Positions 24,864 to 33,632 of a DNA stretch of 64,000 bases are shown one piece after another; positions within the stretch are counted from its first letter, which is position 1, and every line of letters starts with the position of its first letter. Origin of the DNA: DASZIT01 sp963709665 (GTDB lineage Bacteria; Actinomycetota; Acidimicrobiia; Acidimicrobiales; RAAP-2). The translations under genes were made by a program, and so were the position numbers. The notes beneath the pieces were generated by a model, which was not told where the DNA came from, made no database searches, and was given only the letters and a program-made list of their open reading frames with translations. The stretch is taken from assembly GCA_963709665.1 (NCBI GenBank), contig CAVPWU010000004.1:62001-126000 (forward strand), given 5' to 3'.

Positions 24864-25592
24864 TCACGCCGGCCGGGGCGTCGGGTCGGGACGGGTGCCC
24901 GGGGTGCGGAACAGGGCCGGCAGGTAGCGGAGCATCAGGGCCGACCAGGTGACATGGGTCAGGATCGGCGCCAGAAGGCCACCCGTGGCCCGTCGCTGGG
25001 CGGCGAACACCGTGCCCATCACCCCGGCGGCCAGCATCAGGGCCGGATTGCGGGTGGCGCTGGTGGTCGCCACGTACACCGCCGTCGATGCCGGGACCGG
25101 ATGGTGGGATCCGAGGGCGGTGAACACGGCGCCCCGGAAGAAGACCTCCTCCGCCACCCCGTTGGCCAGGGTGGTGGCCATCACCCACGGATCGGAGCCC
25201 CGATCGGCGTAGCTCAGGACCGAGGTGAGCGACTCGTTGAGGACCGGAATGCGCCGGGCGACCAGGGCCGCTCCCACGAAGACCCCGAAGGCGGCGGCGC
25301 CGGTGACCACCGGCAGCCCCACCAGGCGTCCCAGCGAGTGCGGGTGGTGGCGGGCGGAGGGCAGCGGGGCGGGGCCCGCCGCCAGGCCACCGACCAGCCA
25401 GGTACCGGCCACCGCGAAGGTGAGGGCGTAGAACTCGGTGGAGTCCGGCTCGGTGGACAGCGAAGCCCCGAGCAGTCCGGTTCCGGCCACCGCCGCCGCC
25501 GCCACCAGGCCCTTGCGGCCACGGGAGACCGTGCCACCGGCCGGTGGAGCCGGGGCCTCCCGTGCCGCCCTCCCGCCTCGGAGGGCGGTCAC
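24864..25592 (-). CDS. CPBP-family intramembrane metalloprotease
   Basis: This 242-residue membrane protein has about seven hydrophobic segments. The glutamate pair in NGVAEEVFFRGAVF (E-E-x3-R) and the later histidines in ILTHVTWSAL are the diagnostic CPBP (CAAX protease/Abi) motifs that hold the catalytic metal. Bacterial members serve in protein processing or bacteriocin self-immunity; the role here is unknown. Its start overlaps the stop of the upstream NAD(P)-binding gene by 4 bp, so the two are cotranscribed. Confidence 0.85.
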   Translation of the reverse strand: MTALRGGRAAREAPAPPAGGTVSRGRKGLVAAAAVAGTGLLGASLSTEPDSTEFYALTFAVAGTWLVGGLAAGPAPLPSARHHPHSLGRLVGLPVVTGAAAFGVFVGAALVARRIPVLNESLTSVLSYADRGSDPWVMATTLANGVAEEVFFRGAVFTALGSHHPVPASTAVYVATTSATRNPALMLAAGVMGTVFAAQRRATGGLLAPILTHVTWSALMLRYLPALFRTPGTRPDPTPRPA

Positions 25593-26482
25593 TGTCGCTT
25601 CTGCCTCGCCCGCTCACCGAGGGCGGCGAGGACGGCGCTGTCGTAGTCCATCGGCTCGAAGGGCACCAGGGCCCGGATGCTGTCGTCCCGGACCACCACC
25701 TCATTGCTCATCGAGTCGATGAGGGCGCGACCGGTCGCCACGTCGACGTCGGTCACCAGCGCCAGCCAGCGGGAGGACAGGGAGGGCGTCAACAGCGGCA
25801 CCGGCACCACCACCAGGAGCCGGCCTTCGATGGCGGCCACCCGGCGCATCATCTGCAGGTACTCGAGGACCTCGGGCCCTCCGATCTCGAACACCCGCCC
25901 CACCGTCTCGGGGTTCCCGAGCACCCCGACCAGGTACCGGATCACGTCGGCGCTGGCGATGGGCTGGGTCCGGGTGTGCACCCAGCGGGGGGTGACCATG
26001 GCCGGGAGGTGCTCGACCAGCTGCCGGGTCATCTCCCAGGAGATCCCTCCGTGGCCGACGATGATCCCGGCCCGCAGCACGGTGACGGGTACGCCGGCGT
26101 CGCCCAACAGGCTCTCGACCTCCCGCCGGCTCCGCAGGTGCTCCGACAGGTCGTCGGCGCTGTTGCCCAGGCCACCCAGGTAGATGATGCGGCCCACTCC
26201 CGCCTGGGCGGCCGCCCGACCGAAGGCGGTCGCCGCCTCGGCATCGGCCCGGGCGAAGTTCTGCTCCCCCAGCTGGTGCACCAGGTAGTAGGCCGCCGCA
26301 CAGCCACGCATGGCCTCGACCAGCGAGGCGGGGTCGCCGACGTCCCCGCGTGCCGGCTCGCCGACCCCCTGGTACTCCTCCGGCTTCCGGGTCATGGCCA
26401 CCACCTGGTGGCCCGCCTCGAGGAGCGCCGGGCAGAGCTGGCGGCCCACGAAACCCGTCGCCCCCGCCACCAGCACTCTCAT
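25589..26482 (-). CDS. NAD(P)H-binding atypical SDR (NmrA/YbjT-like)
   Basis: The protein is 297 residues from the ATG at 26482. The N-terminal Rossmann motif VAGATGFVGRQL (G-x2-G-x2-G) is followed by GDVGDPASL and a lineup of extended-SDR positions (YLGGLGN, VLRAGIIVG). The Tyr-x3-Lys catalytic pair of classical SDRs is not evident, which fits the atypical NmrA/YbjT class, often implicated in redox sensing or quinone/lipid metabolism. It is the first gene of a pair with the CPBP protease. Upstream lies a tandem-repeat region. Confidence 0.85.
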   Translation of the reverse strand: MRVLVAGATGFVGRQLCPALLEAGHQVVAMTRKPEEYQGVGEPARGDVGDPASLVEAMRGCAAAYYLVHQLGEQNFARADAEAATAFGRAAAQAGVGRIIYLGGLGNSADDLSEHLRSRREVESLLGDAGVPVTVLRAGIIVGHGGISWEMTRQLVEHLPAMVTPRWVHTRTQPIASADVIRYLVGVLGNPETVGRVFEIGGPEVLEYLQMMRRVAAIEGRLLVVVPVPLLTPSLSSRWLALVTDVDVATGRALIDSMSNEVVVRDDSIRALVPFEPMDYDSAVLAALGERARQKRQ

Positions 26483-26623
26483 CGGTCGCTCCGGTCTGGT
26501 CTCACGGTAGTGGCTGCCGGAATCCGGCGGACCCCCGCGCCCGGGGGCTACCCCTACCCTCTCACGACCGGGACAACCCCGCTCCGGTCCGGCGGTGGCC
26601 ACCGGCGACCCGGGTGGTTCGCG

Positions 26624-26713
26624 CCCCGGCGCTCGTGACCCGGCGCTCGTGCCCCGGCGTTTGTGCCCCGGCGTTCGTGGTCCCCGTTCGTGGTCCGGCG
26701 TTTGTGGTCCGGC
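26624..26713. repeat. Minisatellite: six copies of a 13-15 bp unit
   Basis: The unit CCCGGCG(C/T)T(C/T)GTG repeats about six times with small length changes, in the intergenic stretch between the NAD(P)-binding gene and the Rieske fusion gene. All copies lie in one orientation without spacers, so it is not a CRISPR. The frames across it look non-coding. Confidence 0.8.
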
Positions 26714-26771
26714 CCCAGCGGGCAGAACCGAGAGATGCACCCCAGGTCCCGCGCGCGCCCGGAACCTCCCC

Positions 26772-27662
26772 GTGACCGGCCGGCTCGGCGCCACCCGGGT
26801 TCGCCTGCTCGACGCCCTGGAGGGGGCCGAGGGGCTCGATGATCTGGCCGGGAAGGTCCGGAACGGGCTCCGTCGGTGGGTCGGCCCGCCCCCGGTGCGC
26901 CGGGCGCTGAGCGGCACCGACCTCGGCCATCCCGCCCACCCGATGCTGGTGCAGCTGCCCATCGGACTGTGGACGAGCGCCTGGCTGCTCGACCTGGCCG
27001 GTCTGAGCCGGACCAAGGTGGCCCGGGGGTTCGTGGGCCTCGGAGTCCTGACCGCCCTCCCCACCGTGGCCAGCGGGGTGTCCGACTGGATCGACACCGA
27101 CGGGGCGGAGGCCCGGGTGGGACTGGTCCATGCCGCCGCCAACGCCACCGCGGTGGTCTGCTTCTCGGCGTCGTGGTGGCGACGGCGGGGGGGCCGGCAC
27201 GGCGGGGTGTTCTGGTCGATGGCCGGTGCCTCGGTGGCCACCGTGGGCGGATTCCTCGGGGGCCACCTGGCCTACTCGCTGGGGGTGGGGGTGGATACCA
27301 ACGCCTTCGAGACCGGGCCCGACGAGTGGACCGCCGCCCGGGGCAACGTCCCCACCGAGCCACTGGTCGCCCGCACGGTCGGCGGTGTCCGGGTCCTGGT
27401 GGCCGAGACCGGAGCGGGCCGCTTCGCCCTGGCCGACCGGTGCAGCCATCGGGGAGGGCCTCTCTCCGAGGGGACGGTCGACGACGACTGCGTGACGTGT
27501 CCGTGGCACGGCAGCCGGTTCGCGCTGGACACCGGCCTACCGGTGCGGGGCCCGGCCTCCATCCCCCAGCCCACCTACGAGATCCGGGTGGAGGGGGACA
27601 GGGTCGAGCTGCGTCGCCACGAGCGGCGGGCCCTCCGGCGACGACCGGTCCGACCGGGGTAG
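26772..27662 (+). CDS. DUF2231 membrane domain fused to a Rieske [2Fe-2S] domain
   Basis: The protein is 296 residues from a GTG at 26772; earlier starts run into the repeat region. Residues about 40-180 form a four-helix DUF2231 domain with the typical HPAHPMLVQLPIGLW entry motif. Residues about 195-285 are a Rieske domain with both cluster-binding motifs: Cys224-x-His226 and Cys243-x2-His246 (CPWHGS). The fusion suggests membrane electron transfer, or sensing by a [2Fe-2S] cluster. The histidines of the DUF2231 part may bind heme; that is speculative. It is a stand-alone gene. Confidence 0.88.
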   Translation: MTGRLGATRVRLLDALEGAEGLDDLAGKVRNGLRRWVGPPPVRRALSGTDLGHPAHPMLVQLPIGLWTSAWLLDLAGLSRTKVARGFVGLGVLTALPTVASGVSDWIDTDGAEARVGLVHAAANATAVVCFSASWWRRRGGRHGGVFWSMAGASVATVGGFLGGHLAYSLGVGVDTNAFETGPDEWTAARGNVPTEPLVARTVGGVRVLVAETGAGRFALADRCSHRGGPLSEGTVDDDCVTCPWHGSRFALDTGLPVRGPASIPQPTYEIRVEGDRVELRRHERRALRRRPVRPG

Positions 27663-27805
27663 CGGCGGACGGGCCGCACCCGCCGCGGACCTTCGGACGG
27701 CGGCGGATTGGGGCGGCACCGGCCCGGGCATAGTACCGACCGGGCCGTGAGGGCGGCGTCGAGACCGGGTGGAGCGTCAACGGGGCACTTCCCCTTGGAG
27801 GGCTT

Positions 27806-28168
27806 GTGGCCAGCATGCACTTCACCAGAGACCCGGCGTGCGTCGGGGTGTGCCGGGACTTCGTCGAGCGGACCCTCCGGTCGCGTCCGCCGGAGCTGGT
27901 CGACCGGGCGGTACTGGTCACCAGCGAGCTGGTCACCAACGCTATCCGCCACACGGTGGGCGGCGGTGTGCTCGAGGTGGTTCTCGGGCCCGGTCAGCTG
28001 CGCCTCGAGGTCCGCGACTCCAGCCACGACCAGCCGGTCGAGGCGCTCCCCCGCCCGAACGCCGCCGGTGGCCGGGGCCTGCCCATCGTGTCCTCGCTGG
28101 CCAGCCACTGGGGTGTCGACGAGAGCCGGAGCGGCAAGACGGTGTGGGCCACCTTCGACGACCGCTGA
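27806..28168 (+). CDS. Anti-sigma-factor-type HATPase (RsbW-like ATP-binding protein)
   Basis: This 120-residue protein is a stand-alone GHKL ATPase domain as found in anti-sigma and phosphatase-coupled regulators of actinobacteria. It has the N box ELVTNAIRH, a G1-like LEVRDSSHD and a G2 box GGRGLPIV, then WGVDESRSGKTVWATF at the end. Such proteins bind a sigma factor or phosphorylate an anti-anti-sigma. No partner gene is adjacent. The GTG start (27806) follows GGAGGG; an in-frame ATG lies 9 bases later. Confidence 0.87.
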   Translation: MASMHFTRDPACVGVCRDFVERTLRSRPPELVDRAVLVTSELVTNAIRHTVGGGVLEVVLGPGQLRLEVRDSSHDQPVEALPRPNAAGGRGLPIVSSLASHWGVDESRSGKTVWATFDDR

Positions 28169-28179
28169 CCGGCGGGTTG

Positions 28180-28447
28180 TCCGCTGCGCCTGGCCCACCG
28201 GGACAGCGGTATGACGTCGGTGGGGCTGAAGGGGGTGGCGTCGGTGAACCCCAGGTACAGGGGGTCGGAGAGCGCCGGGCGCCATCCGGGCCGGGCCACC
28301 GGGGGGTCGAGGGGCTCCCCGGGAGGATCCACCTCGGGCCCAGGCTGAATCTCGGGGGAGCTGCAGCGGCAACGTCAGGGCGATGAGCAGGGTGAGCGCC
28401 ACGGGCCAGCGCATCTCGCCCCGGGGCGGGGTGGGCGCAGAGCTCAT
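28180..28447 (-). pseudogene. Remnant of a multi-TM actinobacterial membrane protein
   Basis: Three minus-strand frames carry consecutive pieces of one protein. Frame A (from the ATG at 28447) gives MRWPVALTLLIALTLPLQLP. Frame B, after a shift near 28352, gives FSLGPRWILPG. Frame C, after a shift near 28320, gives ARPGWRPALSDPLYLGFTDA and TPFSPTDVIPLSRWARR. I recall a widespread actinobacterial membrane family that starts with the first pieces and ends with a GWRP...YLxFTNATAFSPTDTMPL motif, with over 100 residues of helices between. Here that middle part is missing. So this is a frameshifted, internally deleted gene whose 3' end abuts the convergent ATPase gene. Confidence 0.65.
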
Positions 28448-28617
28448 CACCGAGCCGTGGGGCAACCCGGCGCGCCGGTCGGCTGGTCCGGCGGGGAATC
28501 CGATCTGATTGCCCGGGCCACCGGCGGTAGCCTCGCGGCACCGATCCGGCCGCCGTGCGACCGGGCGCACCACCGACGGTGTGCCCGGAGGCGGCCACCA
28601 CCGAGGAGCCCAGCGTC

Positions 28618-29562
28618 ATGACCGCACTCGAGGTGCCGGACGATGCAGACCCGCCGGTGGTGGAAGCTCCCCGTCCGTCCCGGCGGGCGGCCGTCCGGGG
28701 CCAGGTGGAGCGCCTGATCGTCGCCATCCGCACCGGCGACGAGGACATGGTCGAGCAGTCGGTGCTGGCGTTGAGCCGGCGCAGCCGGTGGCTGGCGCCC
28801 CTGGCCATGCTGGTCGGGGCCTTCGCCATGCTCTTCCAGGGGGTGAAGCTCCTCTTCACCAACTGGAGGCTCACCCTGGTCCAGATCCTGCCGGCCATGT
28901 GGATCTGGGCGGCCATGCTCGACCTGAAGGCCCACGCCCTGCACGGCAAGGAGTTCCACATCATCCGCGGGCCGGTCCTCCTCCTGGTGGTGCTGGGCAT
29001 CGCCGCCCTCACCGCCGGCAGCTTCTACCTCAACGCGGTGTTCGCCTTCGCCATCTCCCAGCCGGGGAAGCCGGAGATCCGGCCGGCCTTCGCCCTGGCC
29101 CGGCGGCACCTCCGGACCGTCCTGGCCTGGGGCCTGGGAGTGGGCCTGGCCCTGGGGTTCGCCACCATGGTGGTGGACCGGTGGGGGAAGTTCTGGTTCT
29201 CGCTGACCCTCAGCGCGGTGGTGGCGGTCATGATGCTGTCCTACGTGGCCGTCCCGGCCCGGCTGATCGGGGTGAAGTCGGAGCGGTCGACCCGGGACAA
29301 GCTCACCGCCTCGGCGGTGGGCGGGGCGGTGGGGGCGGTGGTCTGCACCCCGCCGTTCGCGCTGGGACGGGTGGCCATCCTGATGCTGGGCTCCCACACC
29401 TTCCGGTACCTGGCCATCGTGCTGCTGGCCATCGCCGTCGTGCTCCAGACGGGCGCCACCAGCTCGGTGAAGGCCATCAAGATGAGCGCCAAGCTGGCGG
29501 TCGGCCAGAGTCCCGAGGCGGTCCAGGCCTCCCTGGACCGGGAGGCCGCCGACCCGGCGTGA
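28618..29562 (+). CDS. Polytopic membrane protein of unknown function
   Basis: The protein is 314 residues from the ATG at 28618. A charged N-terminus of about 60 residues precedes seven or so hydrophobic segments (for example WLAPLAMLVGAFAMLFQGV and TVLAWGLGVGLALGFATMVV). A conserved-looking loop HGKEFHIIRGP lies between helices two and three. The C-terminus is soluble and ends with an Ala/Glu-rich helix. I do not recognise the family with certainty. It is convergent with the membrane protein gene that ends 8 bp away. Confidence 0.75.
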   Translation: MTALEVPDDADPPVVEAPRPSRRAAVRGQVERLIVAIRTGDEDMVEQSVLALSRRSRWLAPLAMLVGAFAMLFQGVKLLFTNWRLTLVQILPAMWIWAAMLDLKAHALHGKEFHIIRGPVLLLVVLGIAALTAGSFYLNAVFAFAISQPGKPEIRPAFALARRHLRTVLAWGLGVGLALGFATMVVDRWGKFWFSLTLSAVVAVMMLSYVAVPARLIGVKSERSTRDKLTASAVGGAVGAVVCTPPFALGRVAILMLGSHTFRYLAIVLLAIAVVLQTGATSSVKAIKMSAKLAVGQSPEAVQASLDREAADPA

Positions 29563-29569
29563 CCCCGGC

Positions 29570-30412
29570 TCAGCCCCGGGTTGGGTCGCCCAGGAAGGCC
29601 ACCAGCTTGTCCCGCCGCCGGCGCACCAGCCGGGCCCCTATCCGGTGACCTCCGAACCAGCAGGCGCCCGCCACCACGCAGGCCAGGGCCACGCCCCACC
29701 CCAGGTCGCGGTCGGGCAGGTGCTGGGAGAGCCCGTGGGTGGAGGTCAGGCCCCAGAGGAGGAGGGAGGGCACCATGATCAGCACCCCCAGGACCGGCAC
29801 CAGCCCGTAGGGGGTGACCACCAGGGCGAACCAACGCCACAGCATGCGCCGCCGGGGGTGCCGATGCTCCCACCGGTAGCGGATGGGCATCGGGTGGTAG
29901 GGGAACCGGATGCCCACGATCCCGGACAGTCCGAGCACCCCGAAGGGGACCACGCCGATCCAGATCACCGAGTACAGGGTGGACAGCAGGTCGTGGTGGG
30001 CGAGCAGCCCGTTGATGACGGCGACGATCAGGCAGACCGGGGTGATCAGGGACCACAGCACCAGGTTCTTGCCGTACAGGAGCCGGCGGAACATCACGGG
30101 ATCGTCGATGGCGGCGGTCACCCGCACGGCGTCGGGACCCAGCACGTTGGTGGCGGGCACGTCCGAGTACATCCAGGCGGCCAGCACCAGGGCGAAGGCC
30201 AGGGTGCCGTGGAGGGTGAACACCGCGTCCTTCAGCTTGGTGGGCAGCAGGAACCAGGCGGAGCTCATCAGGGCGCCGTTGACGGCCACGGTGATCAGCG
30301 TCTCGTAGGGGGCGGCCATCGTCCGGACGAACTCCTGTCGCACGGCGGTCCGGAGGGTGCCCGGAAGGCTCGAGCCGGTGGTGCCGGCCCCCGGCCCCGA
30401 CGGATGTGGCAT
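29570..30412 (-). CDS. Polytopic membrane protein of unknown function
   Basis: This 280-residue protein has six hydrophobic segments. The N-terminal region RTAVRQEFVRTMAAPYETL resembles the entry of ABC-2-type permeases. A block DPVMFRRLLYGKNLVLWSLI with Arg and Lys before a helix is also reminiscent of exporters, but no ATPase gene is nearby. The C-terminal tail is strongly basic (ARLVRRRRDKL). Function unassigned. It is divergent from the GH44 glycosidase with 95 bp between. Confidence 0.75.
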   Translation of the reverse strand: MPHPSGPGAGTTGSSLPGTLRTAVRQEFVRTMAAPYETLITVAVNGALMSSAWFLLPTKLKDAVFTLHGTLAFALVLAAWMYSDVPATNVLGPDAVRVTAAIDDPVMFRRLLYGKNLVLWSLITPVCLIVAVINGLLAHHDLLSTLYSVIWIGVVPFGVLGLSGIVGIRFPYHPMPIRYRWEHRHPRRRMLWRWFALVVTPYGLVPVLGVLIMVPSLLLWGLTSTHGLSQHLPDRDLGWGVALACVVAGACWFGGHRIGARLVRRRRDKLVAFLGDPTRG

Positions 30413-30507
30413 CCCCGGACCCTACAAGGTGCACCTCCGGGGACCGGGTGAGCCGTCCCGCCGGATCAGACTCGTGAACCTTCCGTGGGTCGGGGGTTCG
30501 CGGCAAG

Positions 30508-33018
30508 ATGGTACGCATGATGAGGCTCCGACCACTGTGTGCGGTGGCTGCGGGCGTGGTGGTCCTGGGTGCGGCAGCCGTAGGGTCGGTGGCGCCCAGC
30601 TCGGTGGCCGCCGCCGTCACCGAGGCTCCCCGGTCCGCCGCCCCCGGCCCGGCGCTGACCATCGACCCGACGGGCGCCACCCACGCCATCAGCCCGCTCA
30701 TCTACGGCATGAACAGCTACGGCGTCGACCAGGGCCTGGCCGCCGAGCTGAAGGTGCCGGTCGAGCGGTGGGGTGGCGACGGCACCACCCGGTACAACTG
30801 GATGGACGACAGCTCCAACGCCGGCGGCGACTGGTACTTCATGTCGGGCGGGAACTCCGACCCGGTACCCAGCGCCGGACCCGACGCCCTGGTCCGCAAG
30901 GACGAGGCGTCGGGCGGCCAGACCGACATCACCATCCCGATCATCCCCTGGATCAACAACTCGGCCGCCACCAACTGCTCGTTCCCGACCTCGACCTATC
31001 CGGACCAGCAGTCGGTCAACCCCTACGTCACCCTGGCCGGGGGTGCCCAGTGCGGGAACGGCGTCGACGCCACCACCGGCGACAACATCACCGACACCAC
31101 CGTCACCGCCAACAACATGCCCAACACCCCCGCCTTCGAGGCCCAGTGGGTCCAGCACCTGGTGGACACGTTCGGCACCGCCGCCCAGGGTGGGGTGGGG
31201 ATCTACCAGATGGACAACGAGCCGTCCGGCTGGGACAACACCCACCGCGACGTGCACCCGGCCAACACCGGCTGGGACGAGCTGGTCGGCCTCACCGAGC
31301 AGTACGCGTCGGCGGTCAAGGCGGTCGACCCCACCGCCGCCATCGACGGGCCCGGTGACTTCGGGTGGGCGGCCTACGTGGACGCCGGTCCCCCCGGCGA
31401 CAACCGAACCAGCCACGCGTCGGATCTGGACCCCGAGACCGGGCAGACGGTGTGGGAGGCGCAGTACTACCTGCAGCAGCTGGCCGAGTACCAGAAGCTC
31501 CACGGCGTCCGCCTGCTCGACTACTTCGACGAGCACTACTACCCGACCACCCCCACCGGGGTGGACTCGTGCATCGCCCTGTGCGAGGAGGGGGACGCCG
31601 ACACCCAGGCCGCCCGCCTGCAGGCCACCCGGTCGCTGTGGGACCCGACCTACGTGGAGAACGACTGGATCGGCCAGTGGTACGGGGCCATCGACCTGAT
31701 CCCGCGGATGAAGAGCTGGGTGGACGAGTTCTACCCCGGCACCAAGACGGCCCTCACCGAGTACAACTTCGGCGCCCTGGACTCGGTGAACGGGGCCCTG
31801 GCCGAGGCCGATGCCCTGGGGATCTTCGGCGCCCAGGGCCTGGACATGGCCGACCTGTGGTCGCCCCCCACCACCGCGCAACCGGGGGCGTTCGCCTTCC
31901 GGATGTACCGCGACTACGACGGGGACGGCTCGACGTTCGGCAACGTCTCGGTCCCCTCCCGCAGCGCCGACCAGGGCCAGCTGTCGGTGTACGGGGCGAC
32001 CCGGAGCGCGGACGGCGCCCTCACCGCCATGGTGATCAACAAGACCGGGGGCCCGCTGACCAGCTCGCTGAGCCTGGGTGGGTTCGGGGCCGGCACCCAG
32101 GCGTCGGTGTACCGCTACGACGCCACCGACCCGTCGGCCATCGTGCACCAGCCCGACCAGTCGGTGGGGGCCGACGGCCTCACCCCCACCTTCCCGGCCA
32201 ACTCGATCACCCTGGTGGTGGTCCACCCGACACCGGCGGCCACCCCCACCCCGGCCAGGGGGTCCCCGGGCTACTGGGAGGTGGCCTCCGACGGCGGCAT
32301 CTTCGCCTTCGGGGGGGCCGGGTTCTTCGGCTCCACCGGGAGCCTGGCCCTCAACCGGCCGATCGTGGGGATGGCGTCGACCCCCGACGGCAAGGGCTAC
32401 TGGGAGGTGGCCTCCGACGGCGGCATCTTCGCCTTCGGCGACGCCGGCTTCCACGGCTCCACCGGCAGCCTGACCCTCAACAAGCCCATCGTGGGGATGG
32501 CGGCCACCCCCGACGGGCAGGGCTACTGGCTGGTGGCCTCCGACGGCGGGATCTTCGCCTTCGGCGATGCCGGGTTCCACGGCTCGACCGGTTCGCTGAC
32601 CCTCAACCGACCCATCGTGGGGATGGCGGCCACCCCCGACGGCCGGGGCTACTGGCTGGTGGCCAGCGACGGCGGGATCTTCGCCTTCGGCGATGCCGGC
32701 TTCTACGGCTCGGGGGGCAGCCTGGCCCTCAACAAGCCGATCGTCGGCATGACCTCGACCCCCGACGGCCGGGGCTACTGGCTGGTGGCCAGCGACGGCG
32801 GGATCTTCACCTTCGGGGACGCCGGCTTCTACGGCTCCACCGGATCCCTGGAACTCAACCGGCCCATCGTGGGGATCGCCGCCACGGCGACCGGGGACGG
32901 CTACTGGCTGGTCGCCTCCGACGGCGGCATCTTCGCCTTCGGCGACGCCGGCTTCCTCGGGTCGATGGGCGCCGCCCCGCTGGTGCGCCCGGTGGTGGGG
33001 CTGGCCGGCACCGGCTGA
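30508..33018 (+). CDS. Secreted glycoside hydrolase family 44 enzyme with C-terminal GYW repeat domain
   Basis: The 836-residue protein has a signal peptide ending near VAAAVTEA. Residues about 50-560 form a GH44-like (endoglucanase/xyloglucanase) catalytic region: ISPLIYGMNSYG, VERWGGDGTTRYNW, acid/base Glu238 in YQMDNEPSGWDN, YFDEHYYP, nucleophile Glu418 in ALTEYNFG and DLWSPP, then a beta-sandwich (MVINKTGG) that completes the fold. A Pro/Thr linker leads to six 42-residue repeats (GYW-x-VASDGGIFAFGDA) from residue 588, probably a beta-propeller. It likely cleaves plant or microbial beta-glucans outside the cell. The same repeats occur in two other genes here. Confidence 0.9.
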   Translation: MVRMMRLRPLCAVAAGVVVLGAAAVGSVAPSSVAAAVTEAPRSAAPGPALTIDPTGATHAISPLIYGMNSYGVDQGLAAELKVPVERWGGDGTTRYNWMDDSSNAGGDWYFMSGGNSDPVPSAGPDALVRKDEASGGQTDITIPIIPWINNSAATNCSFPTSTYPDQQSVNPYVTLAGGAQCGNGVDATTGDNITDTTVTANNMPNTPAFEAQWVQHLVDTFGTAAQGGVGIYQMDNEPSGWDNTHRDVHPANTGWDELVGLTEQYASAVKAVDPTAAIDGPGDFGWAAYVDAGPPGDNRTSHASDLDPETGQTVWEAQYYLQQLAEYQKLHGVRLLDYFDEHYYPTTPTGVDSCIALCEEGDADTQAARLQATRSLWDPTYVENDWIGQWYGAIDLIPRMKSWVDEFYPGTKTALTEYNFGALDSVNGALAEADALGIFGAQGLDMADLWSPPTTAQPGAFAFRMYRDYDGDGSTFGNVSVPSRSADQGQLSVYGATRSADGALTAMVINKTGGPLTSSLSLGGFGAGTQASVYRYDATDPSAIVHQPDQSVGADGLTPTFPANSITLVVVHPTPAATPTPARGSPGYWEVASDGGIFAFGGAGFFGSTGSLALNRPIVGMASTPDGKGYWEVASDGGIFAFGDAGFHGSTGSLTLNKPIVGMAATPDGQGYWLVASDGGIFAFGDAGFHGSTGSLTLNRPIVGMAATPDGRGYWLVASDGGIFAFGDAGFYGSGGSLALNKPIVGMTSTPDGRGYWLVASDGGIFTFGDAGFYGSTGSLELNRPIVGIAATATGDGYWLVASDGGIFAFGDAGFLGSMGAAPLVRPVVGLAGTG
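32269..33015 (+). repeat. Six 126-bp coding repeats (GYW repeats)
   Basis: GGC-TAC-TGG triplets recur at 32269, 32395, 32521, 32647, 32773 and 32899, exactly 126 bp apart. Each unit encodes GYW-(E/L)-VASDGGIF, a GDAGF block and PIVGMA. The last unit is slightly shortened. Confidence 0.92.
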
Positions 33019-33230
33019 GGACCGGAGGGTTCGCCCTGACCCCTCATCTCCCCGGCCGCCGGCCGCACAGCGGCGCCAGGTCGTCGGGTGGCGGCGAACC
33101 GAGCCGCTGGCCAGCGGGAGGGGGCAGGTCGGACGCCCCGATTCCGGCTAGACCTGGGGGCACGAGGCACCGAGGGCTCCCTGCGGAGGCGGGCCGAGCA
33201 GGCCGGGCGCCACCCCGAGGAGGATCGATC

Positions 33231-33632
33231 ATGACCACCGGAACCCGGGGCGACCCCTGGAAGCTCACCACCCCGCCGGGCAGCGCGGGCTACGAGATGT
33301 ACCGGGACGAGGCGGATCCCGAGCAGTTGGTCTGCCAGGTGGGATCCACCAAGCTGACCTACCAGTGGCGGGCGGTGGACGACCTGCACGCGTGGTTGGT
33401 GGTCCAGGGGGACTGGGTGCCGCTGGGGGCGGCCGACGAGAAGAAGGAGCCGGCCGCCGGCACCGTCGAGGCCTGGGGACGGTCAGCGGAGAATCCGGTG
33501 GGCGGGTGGTACGGGCTCCGGAAGGGCTACCGGGGCCGGTTCGGGATGTACCTCCCGCCTCTGCTCGAGGAGCTCGGTCTGGCCGAGGTCACCCACGACG
33601 CCCGGAACAACAGCATGCGGGCCCTCCCATGA
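33231..33632 (+). CDS. DUF6855-like small protein
   Basis: The protein is 133 residues from the ATG at 33231 with GAGGAGG upstream. It is a soluble, compact alpha/beta protein: WKLTTPPGSAGYEMYRDE, TYQWRAVDDLHAWL, GGWYGLRKGYRGRFGMYLPP. The assignment to DUF6855 is from memory; the function is unknown. Its stop overlaps the ATG of the following gene (ATGA), so the two are coupled. The 212 bp upstream holds no gene I can support. Confidence 0.72.
   Translation: MTTGTRGDPWKLTTPPGSAGYEMYRDEADPEQLVCQVGSTKLTYQWRAVDDLHAWLVVQGDWVPLGAADEKKEPAAGTVEAWGRSAENPVGGWYGLRKGYRGRFGMYLPPLLEELGLAEVTHDARNNSMRALP

Noticed and set aside
26624..26713. Short tandem repeats considered as a CRISPR array
   Set aside because: Units are 13-15 bp and contiguous without spacers, and no cas genes are in the window.
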